Source of the DNA: Mycolicibacterium lacusdiani | GTDB taxonomy: Bacteria > Actinomycetota > Actinomycetes > Mycobacteriales > Mycobacteriaceae | Assembly (NCBI RefSeq): GCF_021916785.1 | Contig: NZ_JAKCFC010000002.1 | Location: 682,001 to 746,000, forward strand | Direction: 5' to 3' | Length of the DNA: 64,000 nucleotides | Shown: one piece after another, positions 15,366-24,305 of the stretch | How positions within the stretch are numbered: position 1 is the first letter of the stretch | Layout of the letters: each line of letters begins with the position of its first letter | Position numbers and translations under genes: made by a program | Notes under the pieces: model-generated | The model's input: the letters and a program-made list of their open reading frames with translations, nothing else | Told to the model about the DNA's origin: nothing | Database searches by the model: none

Positions 15366-17681
15366 ATGTCGATCGCCACCGAAACAGATCAGCTCCTCGA
15401 CGGACTGAATCCTCAGCAGCGCCAAGCGGTCATCCACGAGGGGTCACCGCTGCTGATCGTCGCGGGTGCAGGGTCTGGCAAGACCGCGGTGCTCACCCGC
15501 CGCATCGCCTACCTGCTCGCCGCCCGCGACGTGGGGGTGGGCCAGGTGCTGGCCATCACGTTCACCAACAAGGCGGCCGCCGAGATGCGCGAGCGGGTAG
15601 CCGGCCTGATCGGTCCGCGGGCACGGTCGATGTGGGTGTCGACGTTCCACTCGACCTGCGTGCGAATCCTGCGCAACCAGGCGTCGCTGCTGCCTGGCCT
15701 GAACTCGAACTTCTCGATCTACGACGCCGACGACTCACGCCGGCTGCTCATGATGATCGCCAAGGACATGGGCCTCGACACCAAGAAGTACTCACCGCGG
15801 CTGTTGGCGACCAACATCTCGAACCTGAAGAACGAGCTGATCGACCCGGATCGCGCGGCGGCCGAACTCAACGACTCCACCGACGAGCTGACCCGCATCG
15901 TGGCAGAGGTCTACTCGGAGTATCAGAAGCGGCTGCGTGCGGCCAACGCGCTGGACTTCGACGACCTGATCGGGGAGACGGTCGCCGTCCTGCAGGCGTT
16001 CCCGCAGATCGCGCAGTACTACCGCCGACGGTTCCGGCACATCCTGGTCGACGAGTACCAGGACACCAACCACGCCCAGTACATGCTGGTGCGCGAGCTG
16101 GTCGGCCACGACCTCAACGACGCCGAGGTGCCGCCCGCCGAGCTGTGCGTGGTGGGTGACGCCGACCAGTCGATCTACGCCTTCCGTGGCGCCACGATCC
16201 GCAACATCGAGGACTTCGAGCGCGACTATCCCAACGCGACGACGATCCTGCTCGAGCAGAACTACCGCTCCACCCAGAACATCCTCAGCGCCGCGAACGC
16301 CGTGATCGCGCGCAACTCGGGCCGACGCGAGAAGCGGCTGTGGACCGACGCGGGGGAGGGCGAGCTGATCGTCGGCTACGTCGCCGACAACGAGCACGAC
16401 GAGGCCCGCTTCGTGGCGAGCGAGATCGACGAGCTGTCCGACCGAGGGGACATCACCTACAACGACGTCGCGGTCTTCTACCGCACGAACAACAACTCAC
16501 GAGCGCTCGAAGAGGTGTTCATCCGCGCGGGCATCCCCTACAAGGTGGTCGGTGGCGTCCGGTTCTACGAGCGCAAGGAGATTCGCGACATCGTCGCTTA
16601 CCTGCGGGTGCTCGACAACCCTGGCGACGCGGTCAGCATGCGGCGCATCCTGAACACGCCGCGGCGCGGCATCGGCGACCGGGCGGAGGCGTGCGTCGCG
16701 GTCTACGCCGAGAACACCGGCGCCAGCTTCAACGACGCGCTGCAGGCAGCCGCCGAGGGGCGGGTGCCGATGCTGAACACCCGCTCCGAGAAGGCGGTCG
16801 CGAGCTTCACGAGCCTGCTCGACGAGTTGCGTGGCCTGCTCGACGGTGAGTTGGGCGAATTGGTCGAGGCGGTGCTCGACCGCACCGGGTACCGCCGCGA
16901 GCTCGAAGCGTCCAGCGACCCACAGGACCTGGCACGGCTCGACAACCTCAACGAATTGGTCAGCGTCGCACACGAATTCAGCATCGACCTGGCCAACGCC
17001 GCAGCGCTGCGCGAGGAGGAGGGCGAGCCCGTCGACGAGGACGTGCCCGACACCGGCGTGCTGGCACAGTTCCTCGAACGGGTGTCGCTGGTGGCCGACG
17101 CCGACGGAATCCCCGAGCACGGCGCGGGTGTCGTGACGATGATGACCCTGCACACCGCCAAGGGTCTCGAGTTCCCCGTCGTGTTCGTCACCGGCTGGGA
17201 GGACGGCATGTTCCCGCACATGCGCGCCCTCGGCGACCCTAACGAATTGTCCGAGGAACGCCGCCTGGCCTACGTCGGCATCACCCGTGCGCGGCAGCGG
17301 CTGTACCTCAGCAGGGCCAAGGTGCGGTCGTCGTGGGGTCAGCCGATGCTGAACCCGGAGTCGCGGTTCCTGCGCGAGATCCCGCAGGAACTCATCGACT
17401 GGCGCCGCGTCGACACCCCGGCGTCGGCGTACAGCGCACCGGTGAGCGGGGCGGGCCGCTTCGGCACGCCGCGTCCGTCGCCGACGTCACGTCCCGGCGG
17501 TGCGAGGAACAAGCCGCTGATCGTGCTGGAGCCGGGCGACCGGGTCACGCACGACAAGTACGGGCTGGGCCGCGTCGAGGAGGTCTCGGGCATGGGGGAG
17601 TCGGCGATGTCGCTCATCGACTTCGGCAGTGCCGGACGGGTCAAGCTCATGCACAACCACGCGCCGATCCAGAAGCTCTGA
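15366..17681 (+). CDS. uvrD1: ATP-dependent DNA helicase UvrD1
   Basis: A 771-residue SF1A 3'-5' helicase of nucleotide-excision and double-strand-break repair. Walker A is GAGSGKT at residues 34-40. Other helicase motifs seen are ITFTNKAA (Ia), DEYQDTN (II), VVGDADQSIYAFRGA (III), EQNYRS (IV), TLHTAKGLEFPVVFV (V) and EERRLAYVGITRARQRL (VI). The C-terminal Tudor-like region (GDRVTHDKYGLGRVEEVSG) is the part that in M. tuberculosis UvrD1 contacts Ku and RNA polymerase. Length equals the M. tuberculosis protein. A TAAGTT hexamer 10 bases before ATG 15366 may be its -10. Confidence 0.96.
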   Translation: MSIATETDQLLDGLNPQQRQAVIHEGSPLLIVAGAGSGKTAVLTRRIAYLLAARDVGVGQVLAITFTNKAAAEMRERVAGLIGPRARSMWVSTFHSTCVRILRNQASLLPGLNSNFSIYDADDSRRLLMMIAKDMGLDTKKYSPRLLATNISNLKNELIDPDRAAAELNDSTDELTRIVAEVYSEYQKRLRAANALDFDDLIGETVAVLQAFPQIAQYYRRRFRHILVDEYQDTNHAQYMLVRELVGHDLNDAEVPPAELCVVGDADQSIYAFRGATIRNIEDFERDYPNATTILLEQNYRSTQNILSAANAVIARNSGRREKRLWTDAGEGELIVGYVADNEHDEARFVASEIDELSDRGDITYNDVAVFYRTNNNSRALEEVFIRAGIPYKVVGGVRFYERKEIRDIVAYLRVLDNPGDAVSMRRILNTPRRGIGDRAEACVAVYAENTGASFNDALQAAAEGRVPMLNTRSEKAVASFTSLLDELRGLLDGELGELVEAVLDRTGYRRELEASSDPQDLARLDNLNELVSVAHEFSIDLANAAALREEEGEPVDEDVPDTGVLAQFLERVSLVADADGIPEHGAGVVTMMTLHTAKGLEFPVVFVTGWEDGMFPHMRALGDPNELSEERRLAYVGITRARQRLYLSRAKVRSSWGQPMLNPESRFLREIPQELIDWRRVDTPASAYSAPVSGAGRFGTPRPSPTSRPGGARNKPLIVLEPGDRVTHDKYGLGRVEEVSGMGESAMSLIDFGSAGRVKLMHNHAPIQKL

Positions 17682-17689
17682 CCCGCTAG

Positions 17690-18358
17690 CTAGCGGCACC
17701 AGCGTCCGGTCGCGGGCAGCACCGCCAGCACGATGGTGACCAGCGGCAGCGCCGGGATGGCGTAGACGATCGCGGGCAGGCTGGCGCCCGCCACGAACAG
17801 GCCGGCGAAGATCATGAGTGCGACGATGCTGCCGACGCCGATGAGCAGCCGGCCGATGCGACGGCGCAGCAGCAACGAGATCAGCCCGCCGATAGTGGCC
17901 GAAGCCGACACCGCGGTGAGGAAACCGATTGCGATGCAGAACAGTTCGTCGGTACGCCACCAGTTGGTGATCAGCGACGTGGCGATGACGGCGGTGGCCC
18001 AGCCGCTGATGATCGCCATGGTCGCGGTGGCCGATGCGGCACCGGGGCTGGGACGGGCGCGCACGACCTCCGGGGTGGCGCGCGGCGGGTAGGTCGCTTG
18101 GGGGTCGTCGGGCGGCCGCAGGAAGGTGTTCGCGTCGGGCGGTTCGATGAACGTGGTCTGCGACTCGGGCGGGGTGATGAACGTCGTCTGCGGGTCGTCG
18201 CGGCCGGGTGGGACGACGACGGGTACCGGGCCGGTAGGGGCTCGACGGATGATGCCGGTCTGCGGGGCGAAGTCGGCGTGCAGAGGATCCGGGCGTCGCC
18301 TGATGATGCGCGTTCGGTCTGAGGATGGTCCGTCGGAGGAGGACGTCCGGTCAGCCAC
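17690..18358 (-). CDS. Membrane protein with proline-rich cytoplasmic N-terminus
   Basis: A 222-residue protein of unknown function. Residues 1-105 are disordered and proline-rich with a repeated QTTFI-T/E-PP unit. The remainder has four hydrophobic helices (about 110-132, 138-162, 168-190 and 192-215). It starts with GTG four bases after the stop of the M23 peptidase gene on the same strand, so the two are probably cotranscribed and it may work in the envelope. Its stop is eight bases from the convergent uvrD1 stop. Confidence 0.75.
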   Translation of the reverse strand: MADRTSSSDGPSSDRTRIIRRRPDPLHADFAPQTGIIRRAPTGPVPVVVPPGRDDPQTTFITPPESQTTFIEPPDANTFLRPPDDPQATYPPRATPEVVRARPSPGAASATATMAIISGWATAVIATSLITNWWRTDELFCIAIGFLTAVSASATIGGLISLLLRRRIGRLLIGVGSIVALMIFAGLFVAGASLPAIVYAIPALPLVTIVLAVLPATGRWCR

Positions 18359-18362
18359 CGAA

Positions 18363-19433
18363 CTAGCCTACGTAACCGCCAGGGGTCAGGCCACGCGATG
18401 CGAGCCACGGCACCGGGTCGATGCGGTTCGTGCCGCCGGACAGCACCTCGAAGTGCAAGTGGGGGCCGGTCGAGTTGCCGCGGTTGCCCATCGTGGCGAT
18501 CTGGTCGCCCGCCATGACGCGCTCACCCATGCTGACCGACCAGGTGTTCAGGTGGCCGTACAGGGTCACGGTGCCGTCGGAGTGACGCAGCTTCACCCAG
18601 GCGCCGTAGCCGGCGGTGGGGCCGACGTCGACGACGACGCCGTCCGAGGCGGCCAGGATCGGCGTGCCGATCGAGTTGGCGATGTCGATGCCGGCGTGCA
18701 GCACGCCCCAGCGGTAGCCGAAGCCCGACGTCCACACGCCCTTGGTCGGCATGACGAACATGGGGCGGACGAGGCGGGCCTCGCGCTCAGCGCGCTCCTG
18801 GGCGTAGGCGGCGCCGTTGGCGAGTTCCTCGCTGTGGATCGCGGCGCTGGCGACCGGGGCCACCGTGACGATCTGCATGCCGTCGACGGAGCCGGTGATG
18901 GTGCCGCCGTCGACGAAGGCGCCCTGGCCCGCGGCGAGCATGGTGTCGGCGGCGGGAACGTCGGTGCTGTTGGCGACGGAGTAAGCAGCGGCCGCGGTGG
19001 CGCCTGCTGCCATCGCTGCGGCGACGAGACGGCCCTTGACCGCTCCTGCGTCGAGCTTGCGGTGTGCGCCCCGCCGCGACGACATGTCGATGACGTCGGT
19101 CTGGGCCATGCCGTCACTGGTGTCGGTGTTGCTCTCGCGGTAGGCGCGTGCCGTCTGACGAGCACTGTGGCGGCTGCTGCCGGTGAGCTGGAACTGAGTG
19201 GGGACCTCGAGCCGCAGCGGGATCAGGTCGTCGGTGTCGTGCAGGTCGTCCAGCTCGGGGGCGTGGATGACGCGGGCTTCGCGGTCGAAGGCGGAGCTGT
19301 TGCTGAAACCAAGGTCGTCGCCCAGGTCAGCCAGGTCGCCGAACTCGTTGAACGGAATGATGTCGGTGATGGCGGCGTCATAAGCGCCCGTCGGAACCCC
19401 TTGCGGGAATCTGGACGAACTGTGCTCTGCCAA
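18363..19433 (-). CDS. Membrane-anchored M23 (LytM) peptidase, Rv0950c-like
   Basis: A 356-residue protein. A long acidic, disordered cytoplasmic part (1-130) is followed by one membrane segment (about 135-155, LVAAAMAAGATAAAAYSVA) and an extracellular M23 domain (about 235-345). The LytM zinc ligands are all visible: HAGID (His and Asp) and the HLH of GPHLHFEV, with the H of LYGHLN upstream. It should cut peptidoglycan cross-bridges or, if regulated, activate another hydrolase. Start is TTG with AAGGA ten bases upstream. Divergent from sucC across a gap with a CRP-like site. Confidence 0.88.
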   Translation of the reverse strand: MAEHSSSRFPQGVPTGAYDAAITDIIPFNEFGDLADLGDDLGFSNSSAFDREARVIHAPELDDLHDTDDLIPLRLEVPTQFQLTGSSRHSARQTARAYRESNTDTSDGMAQTDVIDMSSRRGAHRKLDAGAVKGRLVAAAMAAGATAAAAYSVANSTDVPAADTMLAAGQGAFVDGGTITGSVDGMQIVTVAPVASAAIHSEELANGAAYAQERAEREARLVRPMFVMPTKGVWTSGFGYRWGVLHAGIDIANSIGTPILAASDGVVVDVGPTAGYGAWVKLRHSDGTVTLYGHLNTWSVSMGERVMAGDQIATMGNRGNSTGPHLHFEVLSGGTNRIDPVPWLASRGLTPGGYVG

Positions 19434-19536
19434 CCGAAATATCCTTAGTTCCGTAACCGTACCGTTATCGAGGCCCCAGGCACGTTAACCAAAATCCAAT
19501 GTTGGTGGCAACCCGAGGATTGATTCCAACCGCGAT

Positions 19537-19552
19537 TGTGATCCGTATCACT
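19537..19552. promoter_or_regulatory. CRP-like site upstream of sucCD
   Basis: TGTGATCCGTATCACT matches the CRP consensus TGTGA-N6-TCACA at nine of ten positions. It is 104 bp from the M23 peptidase start and 153 bp before sucC, in their shared divergent gap. Confidence 0.6.
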
Positions 19553-19705
19553 TCAGCACCCCGGTGAGATGTGCCACATGACTGGTAGGCGGTGCCGGAG
19601 CCTCCTCCGCGTGTGGATAAAGTTTCCACTGGTTCGAGTCCAGCGCCAAATTCTGGCCAGACCTCTAAATAACGCAAACGTCAACGCAGACAAGACAGTG
19701 AGCCC

Positions 19706-20869
19706 ATGGATCTCTTCGAATACCAGGCGAAAGAACTGTTCGCCAAGCACAACGTACCGACGACGCCGGGCCGGGTGACCGACTCCGCCGAGGGCGCGAA
19801 GGCCATCGCCGAGGAGATCGGCAAGCCCGTCATGGTCAAGGCGCAGGTGAAGGTCGGCGGCCGCGGAAAGGCCGGCGGCGTGAAGTACGCAGCCACCCCC
19901 GACGACGCGTTCACGCACGCGCAGAACATCTTGGGCCTGGACATCAAGGGCCACGTCGTGAAGAAGCTCTTGGTCGCCGAGGCCAGTGACATCGCAGAGG
20001 AGTACTACATCTCCTTCCTGCTCGATCGCTCCAACCGCACGTACCTCGCCATGTGCTCCGTCGAGGGCGGCATGGAGATCGAAGAGGTCGCGGCCACCAA
20101 GCCCGAGCGCCTCGCGAAGGTGCCCGTCGACGCCGTCAAGGGCGTGGACCTGGCCACCGCGCGCTCGATCGCCGAGCAGGGCCACCTGCCCGCCGAGGTG
20201 CTCGATGCCGCCGCGGTGACCATCCAGAAGCTGTGGGAGGTCTTCATCGGCGAAGACGCCACGCTGGTGGAGGTCAACCCGCTGGTGCGTACGCCCGACG
20301 ATCAGATCCTCGCGCTGGACGGCAAGGTCACCCTCGACGCCAACGCGGACTTCCGTCAGCCGGGTCACGAGGAGTTCGAGGACAAGGACGCCACGGATCC
20401 GCTCGAGCTGAAGGCCAAGGAGAACGACCTCAACTACGTCAAGCTCGACGGTGAGGTCGGCATCATCGGCAACGGCGCGGGGCTGGTCATGTCGACGCTC
20501 GACGTCGTCGCCTACGCCGGTGAGAAGCACGGCGGCGTGAAGCCGGCGAACTTCCTCGACATCGGTGGCGGCGCCTCGGCCGACGTGATGGCCAACGGCC
20601 TCGACGTCATCCTGGGCGACGAGCAGGTCAAGAGCGTCTTCGTCAACGTGTTCGGCGGAATCACCGCCTGCGACGCGGTGGCCAACGGCATCGTCGGCGC
20701 GCTGAAGAAGCTCGGCGACAGCGCTAATAAGCCGCTCGTGGTTCGTCTGGACGGCAACAACGTCGAAGAGGGTCGCCGCATCCTCGACGAAGCGAACCAC
20801 CCCCTGGTCATTCAGGCCGAGACCATGGACGCCGGTGCCGACAAGGCCGCCGAGCTGGCCAACAAGTAA
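19706..20869 (+). CDS. sucC: Succinyl-CoA synthetase beta subunit
   Basis: A 387-residue TCA-cycle subunit that, with SucD, converts succinyl-CoA to succinate with nucleotide triphosphate formation. The ATP-grasp domain begins with [18 protein letters not shown] and contains [26 protein letters not shown] and FLDIGGGAS, then NVFGGI, are the typical C-terminal segments. sucD follows 13 bp later with the usual coupling. The upstream gap holds a CRP-like site and no obvious terminator. Confidence 0.97.
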   Translation: MDLFEYQAKELFAKHNVPTTPGRVTDSAEGAKAIAEEIGKPVMVKAQVKVGGRGKAGGVKYAATPDDAFTHAQNILGLDIKGHVVKKLLVAEASDIAEEYYISFLLDRSNRTYLAMCSVEGGMEIEEVAATKPERLAKVPVDAVKGVDLATARSIAEQGHLPAEVLDAAAVTIQKLWEVFIGEDATLVEVNPLVRTPDDQILALDGKVTLDANADFRQPGHEEFEDKDATDPLELKAKENDLNYVKLDGEVGIIGNGAGLVMSTLDVVAYAGEKHGGVKPANFLDIGGGASADVMANGLDVILGDEQVKSVFVNVFGGITACDAVANGIVGALKKLGDSANKPLVVRLDGNNVEEGRRILDEANHPLVIQAETMDAGADKAAELANK

Positions 20870-20882
20870 GGGAGCCACAAAG

Positions 20883-21797
20883 ATGTCTATCTTCCTGAAC
20901 AAGGATTCCAAGGTCATCGTCCAGGGCATCACGGGCGGCGAGGGCACCAAGCACACCGCGCTGATGCTCAAGGCGGGCACCCAGGTCGTGGGCGGCGTCA
21001 ACGCCCGCAAGGCCGGAACCACCGTGTCGCACAAGGACAAAGACGGCAACGACGTCGAACTGCCGGTGTTCGGCAGCGTCGCCGAGGCGATGAAGGAGAC
21101 CGGCGCCGACGTGTCGATCGCCTTCGTCCCGCCCGCGTTCTCCAAGGACGCCATCATCGAGGCCATCGACGCCGAGATCCCGCTGCTGGTCGTCATCACC
21201 GAAGGAATCCCGGTGCAGGACAGCGCCTATGCGTGGGCCTACAACCTGTCTAAAGGCGGCGACTCAGCGCCGAAGACCCGGATCATCGGGCCGAACTGTC
21301 CCGGCATCATCACCCCCGGTGAGTCGCTGGTCGGCATCACGCCGAACAACATCACCGGCAAGGGTCCGATCGGCCTGGTGTCGAAGTCCGGCACGCTGAC
21401 CTACCAGATGATGTACGAGCTGCGCGATCTCGGCTTCTCGACCGCCATCGGCATCGGCGGCGACCCGGTCATCGGCACCACCCACATCGACGCCATCGCC
21501 GCGTTCGAGAAGGATCCCGAGACCAAGGTCATCGTGATGATCGGCGAGATCGGCGGCGACGCCGAGGAGAAGGCCGCCGACTACATCAAGGCCAACGTCA
21601 CCAAGCCGGTCATCGGCTACGTCGCGGGATTCACTGCGCCCGAGGGCAAGACTATGGGCCACGCAGGTGCCATCGTGTCCGATGGTGCGGGTACCGCCGA
21701 CGGCAAGAAGGTGGCGCTCGAGGCCGCAGGCGTCAAGGTCGGCAAGACGCCGTCCGAGACCGCGCGCCTGGCCCGCGAGATCTACGAAAGCCTGTAA
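20883..21797 (+). CDS. sucD: Succinyl-CoA synthetase alpha subunit
   Basis: A 304-residue subunit that binds CoA and carries the phosphohistidine. [17 protein letters not shown] is the CoA-binding loop; [12 protein letters not shown] and SKSGTLTYQ are family signatures; H260 in TMGHAGAIV is the phosphorylated residue. GGAG in the gap from sucC serves as ribosome binding site. The gene ends before a long dyad that separates it from the convergent ATPase gene. Confidence 0.97.
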   Translation: MSIFLNKDSKVIVQGITGGEGTKHTALMLKAGTQVVGGVNARKAGTTVSHKDKDGNDVELPVFGSVAEAMKETGADVSIAFVPPAFSKDAIIEAIDAEIPLLVVITEGIPVQDSAYAWAYNLSKGGDSAPKTRIIGPNCPGIITPGESLVGITPNNITGKGPIGLVSKSGTLTYQMMYELRDLGFSTAIGIGGDPVIGTTHIDAIAAFEKDPETKVIVMIGEIGGDAEEKAADYIKANVTKPVIGYVAGFTAPEGKTMGHAGAIVSDGAGTADGKKVALEAAGVKVGKTPSETARLAREIYESL

Positions 21798-21814
21798 GCA
21801 GCACCACGTTCCGC

Positions 21815-21870
21815 CGAGACTGCGGTCAGGTCGCGAATCCGCCGAGATTCACGATCTGGCCGCAGTCTCG
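21815..21870. repeat. Long intergenic dyad, 25-base arms
   Basis: Arms 21815-21839 and 21846-21870 are complementary at 22 of 25 positions around a six-base loop, and all three mismatches are transitions. It fills the convergent gap between sucD and the ATPase gene. It would fold into an unusually long hairpin in either transcript and has no T-tract, so it may be a bidirectional terminator of the mycobacterial type or an mRNA end stabiliser. Confidence 0.85.
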
Positions 21871-21880
21871 CGTTCGGGGG

Positions 21881-23020
21881 TCACTCGTCGCGTAGCCGTT
21901 CGATCGCACGGGCCAGCGGCTCCGGGTTGCCCTCGCGGTACTGCACCCAGTAGCGCAGCAGCGGATCGGTGACGTCGTACCAAGAGGTGCGGCGGTCGCC
22001 GTCGAGCGCCTTCGACGACGACACCCACCGCGTGTCGCTGAGCCGACCCAGCGCCGACGCCGCGGACTGATTGGACACGCCCACTGCGTCGGCCAGGTCG
22101 CCCACGGTGCGGGCCTGCCGGCCGCGGGCGAGTTCGACGACGAGCCGCTGCTCGCCGGCGGGAAGTTCCCAGAGGCGCTGCTGGTAGTAGGGCGCCATCT
22201 GATCCAGCAGCGCGTGCAGGACGGGCGTCACGGCGTCGACGGAGGTTGCGTCGGCGACGTCGGCGAGGAGGTGCCACAGCCGCGGCGAACCACCGATCAG
22301 ACGGTGGATCACCGAAAGTCGCTGGCGCCCAATGCTTGAGGCTGCGAACTCGGCGACGTCTGCCTTGCCTCGCTGCTCGGCGGCGGAGGTGAACAGCGCG
22401 ACGCACTCGTCGAGGTCGAGTTCGGGCAGTGTCTCGACGATGAACGATCCGTACCAGGGGTGGGTGCGTGACGAGACCCCGGGGAACAGCGTGGGTGCGG
22501 TGCCGAATACCAGCACGGCAGTTGACGTTTCGACCCACGCGCGCAGGCTGCCCTGGCCGACCTCGCCGATGCGGTCGAAGACGCGGTCGAGATTCTCCAG
22601 GCCCAGCAGGATCATCCGGTCACCCGCCACGGCGGAGATCGCGGCTTCGATGCCCACCGGGTCCCTGGTGCGGCGCAGCGCCCGCGCGGTGTCGGCCAGG
22701 TCGCCGCCGATCTGGCCTGCGATCTCGGTCAGCAGGTCGAGGTATGAGCCGATGGCCAGCGACGACTCGGGCAGCAGCACAGGCAGGACGCGCGCGCGGG
22801 TGTCGTCGTCGGCCAGCGCACGGTTCACCGCGACGTGCAGCGTGTGGGTCTTGCCGCCGCCGTGGGCTGCGATGAGCAGGGTGTGGGGGCGTGAGCCGTC
22901 GCGGGCGGCGGACCGCAGCCTCGACACCAGGTCGTCGAACACGTCGGCCCGGCCGAAGGTGAGCCCGTCGAGTCGTGCGGGCTCGAGGGCGTTCGGCGTG
23001 AACACCGGCAGGGCGCTCAT
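21881..23020 (-). CDS. P-loop ATPase with C-terminal winged helix (partner B)
   Basis: A 379-residue protein not recognised beyond its folds. Walker A is HGGGKTHT (about residues 53-60); the Walker-B-like segment is MILLGLENLDRVF (about 135-147), with Glu-Asn in place of the usual Asp-Glu. FGTAP (about 171-175) looks like sensor 1. From about residue 295 a MarR-like winged helix follows (TVGDLADAVGVSNQSAASALGRLSDTRWV). The start codon shares one base with the stop of partner A, so the two are translationally coupled. No effector domain, toxin or nuclease is visible. Related ATPases act as STAND/ORC-like switches; whether this pair is defensive, regulatory or replicative is open. Confidence 0.75.
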   Translation of the reverse strand: MSALPVFTPNALEPARLDGLTFGRADVFDDLVSRLRSAARDGSRPHTLLIAAHGGGKTHTLHVAVNRALADDDTRARVLPVLLPESSLAIGSYLDLLTEIAGQIGGDLADTARALRRTRDPVGIEAAISAVAGDRMILLGLENLDRVFDRIGEVGQGSLRAWVETSTAVLVFGTAPTLFPGVSSRTHPWYGSFIVETLPELDLDECVALFTSAAEQRGKADVAEFAASSIGRQRLSVIHRLIGGSPRLWHLLADVADATSVDAVTPVLHALLDQMAPYYQQRLWELPAGEQRLVVELARGRQARTVGDLADAVGVSNQSAASALGRLSDTRWVSSSKALDGDRRTSWYDVTDPLLRYWVQYREGNPEPLARAIERLRDE

Positions 23021-24171
23021 CACCGCCGCATGGCCTTCCACGCCCGCTGTATCAACGCCGACGAGAAGCGGTCGGCGTCGGCGGTGCGGATCAGGTAGTG
23101 GTCGAGGACCAGCCGCTCGATGAATCCGACCAGCGCGTCGCGGTCGGCGATGGTGCTGCCCTCGCTGCGGAGTCGGGCCAGCACGGTGTCGACGGTCAGC
23201 GGCCCGTCGGCGTGGGCGTAGACGTCGAGGAGCTTGGCTATCGCCGGGGCATCGTCGCCGTAGTAGTGCGTCAACCGGTCCCGGTAGTGCCGCAGATCCC
23301 ACGGGTCGTACGGGTCGTCGACGGCGTCGTCGACGAGCCGGCCGATGAGTTCGGGCGCCGCAGCGGCGCCCGTGGACTGAGCGGACTTGCGGGCTGCAGC
23401 CACCAGATGCTGGATGTAGTAGGGCACGTTCTCCGCGGCCGACGCGATGGCCGCTGCGACGGCGTGGCGATCGGTCGTCGGCGTGCCGCTGCCCATCAGC
23501 AGGCACTCGGCGAGATACGTCGCGTGATCGAAGCGGATGGGTCCCACGGCGATCTTCGTGATGTCGTTGACGGTGCTGGGAGCGTCGCCGGACACGTGGT
23601 GGAACCCGATCGAGCCGGACAGCACGGTGGCGAGGCTGCCCTGGTTCTCCTGCCGTAGGCGCCGCAGCAGGTGCAGGAACGCGTCGCCGCTGCCCATTTG
23701 TGCGCGTTCCAGGTTGCGGGCCAGGATGCTCACCTCGTCGATGAACAGGGCGAGCAGCCGGCCGTCGGTCCGCCGGATGGCGCGGTTCAGCAGTTCGTCG
23801 AAGGCGGCTGCCGCCCGGACGTCGCGCTCGATGCGGACGGGCCCCGCGGTGACGGAGACGCGGATCCTGGCGAGTTCCTGCGCCCAACCCGGGTCGAGCC
23901 GGGCCAGCTCACTGGTGAGGGCGGCGACGAAGTCCGCGTAGCTGGCCCTTTCGGCGCTGACGGCGACCACGACCGCGCCACGGTCAGCGGCGAGGCGCTG
24001 CACCAGGCGCGACAGCGAGGTCTTGCCGTGCCTGCGGTCGCCCACCAGCACCGCACCGGCAGCCGGGAGCGACGCGAGGACCTCGCCGGCCTCGCGCACC
24101 CGGCCGACGACGTCTTCGGGCGGCACGATTCCGCCGACGACGAGCGACATCGGACGCGGCTCCCAGGACAT
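23020..24171 (-). CDS. Archaeal-type/STAND-like P-loop ATPase (partner A)
   Basis: A 383-residue protein resembling the ATPase_2/ORC-like group. Walker A is GDRRHGKTSL (about residues 43-52), Walker B is LLALFIDEVSIL (about 138-149), and LSGSIGFHHV (about 182-191) is the sensor-1 region. The C-terminal 90 residues have a winged-helix pattern (PLTVDTVLARLRSEGS...LVLDHYLI). The ATG at 24171 is preferred; MSLVVGG at 24150 is an alternative, and the longer frame to 24288 crosses the promoter gap. It is the first gene of a coupled two-gene unit, divergent from the thiolase-like gene, with a perfect inverted repeat just upstream. Confidence 0.78.
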   Translation of the reverse strand: MSWEPRPMSLVVGGIVPPEDVVGRVREAGEVLASLPAAGAVLVGDRRHGKTSLSRLVQRLAADRGAVVVAVSAERASYADFVAALTSELARLDPGWAQELARIRVSVTAGPVRIERDVRAAAAFDELLNRAIRRTDGRLLALFIDEVSILARNLERAQMGSGDAFLHLLRRLRQENQGSLATVLSGSIGFHHVSGDAPSTVNDITKIAVGPIRFDHATYLAECLLMGSGTPTTDRHAVAAAIASAAENVPYYIQHLVAAARKSAQSTGAAAAPELIGRLVDDAVDDPYDPWDLRHYRDRLTHYYGDDAPAIAKLLDVYAHADGPLTVDTVLARLRSEGSTIADRDALVGFIERLVLDHYLIRTADADRFSSALIQRAWKAMRR

Positions 24172-24192
24172 GCAACCAGCGTATACAACCGG

Positions 24193-24224
24193 TTCGACGT
24201 ACAACAGCGATGATGTACGTCGAA
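24193..24224. promoter_or_regulatory. Perfect 11-bp inverted repeat before the ATPase pair
   Basis: TTCGACGTACA (24193-24203) and TGTACGTCGAA (24214-24224) are perfect complements with a 10-bp spacer. The repeat lies 22 bp upstream of the ATPase partner A start. Further GTAC-containing units follow at 24231-24238. It has the size of an operator for a dimeric regulator, perhaps one of the winged-helix ATPases themselves. Confidence 0.7.
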
Positions 24225-24254
24225 TCGGGCGTACGTACGGCCCGTTCGCTAAAC

Positions 24255-24268
24255 TGCAACAGGTTCTA
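24255..24268. promoter_or_regulatory. KstR-like operator
   Basis: TGCAACAGGTTCTA fits the KstR motif TnnAACnnGTTnnA, though its outer arms are less symmetric than the site at 3964. It is 37 bp before the thiolase-like gene. Confidence 0.6.
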
Positions 24269-24305
24269 TTAGCGTGACGAATTAACACGTGCCAGGAGGT
24301 TTGTC

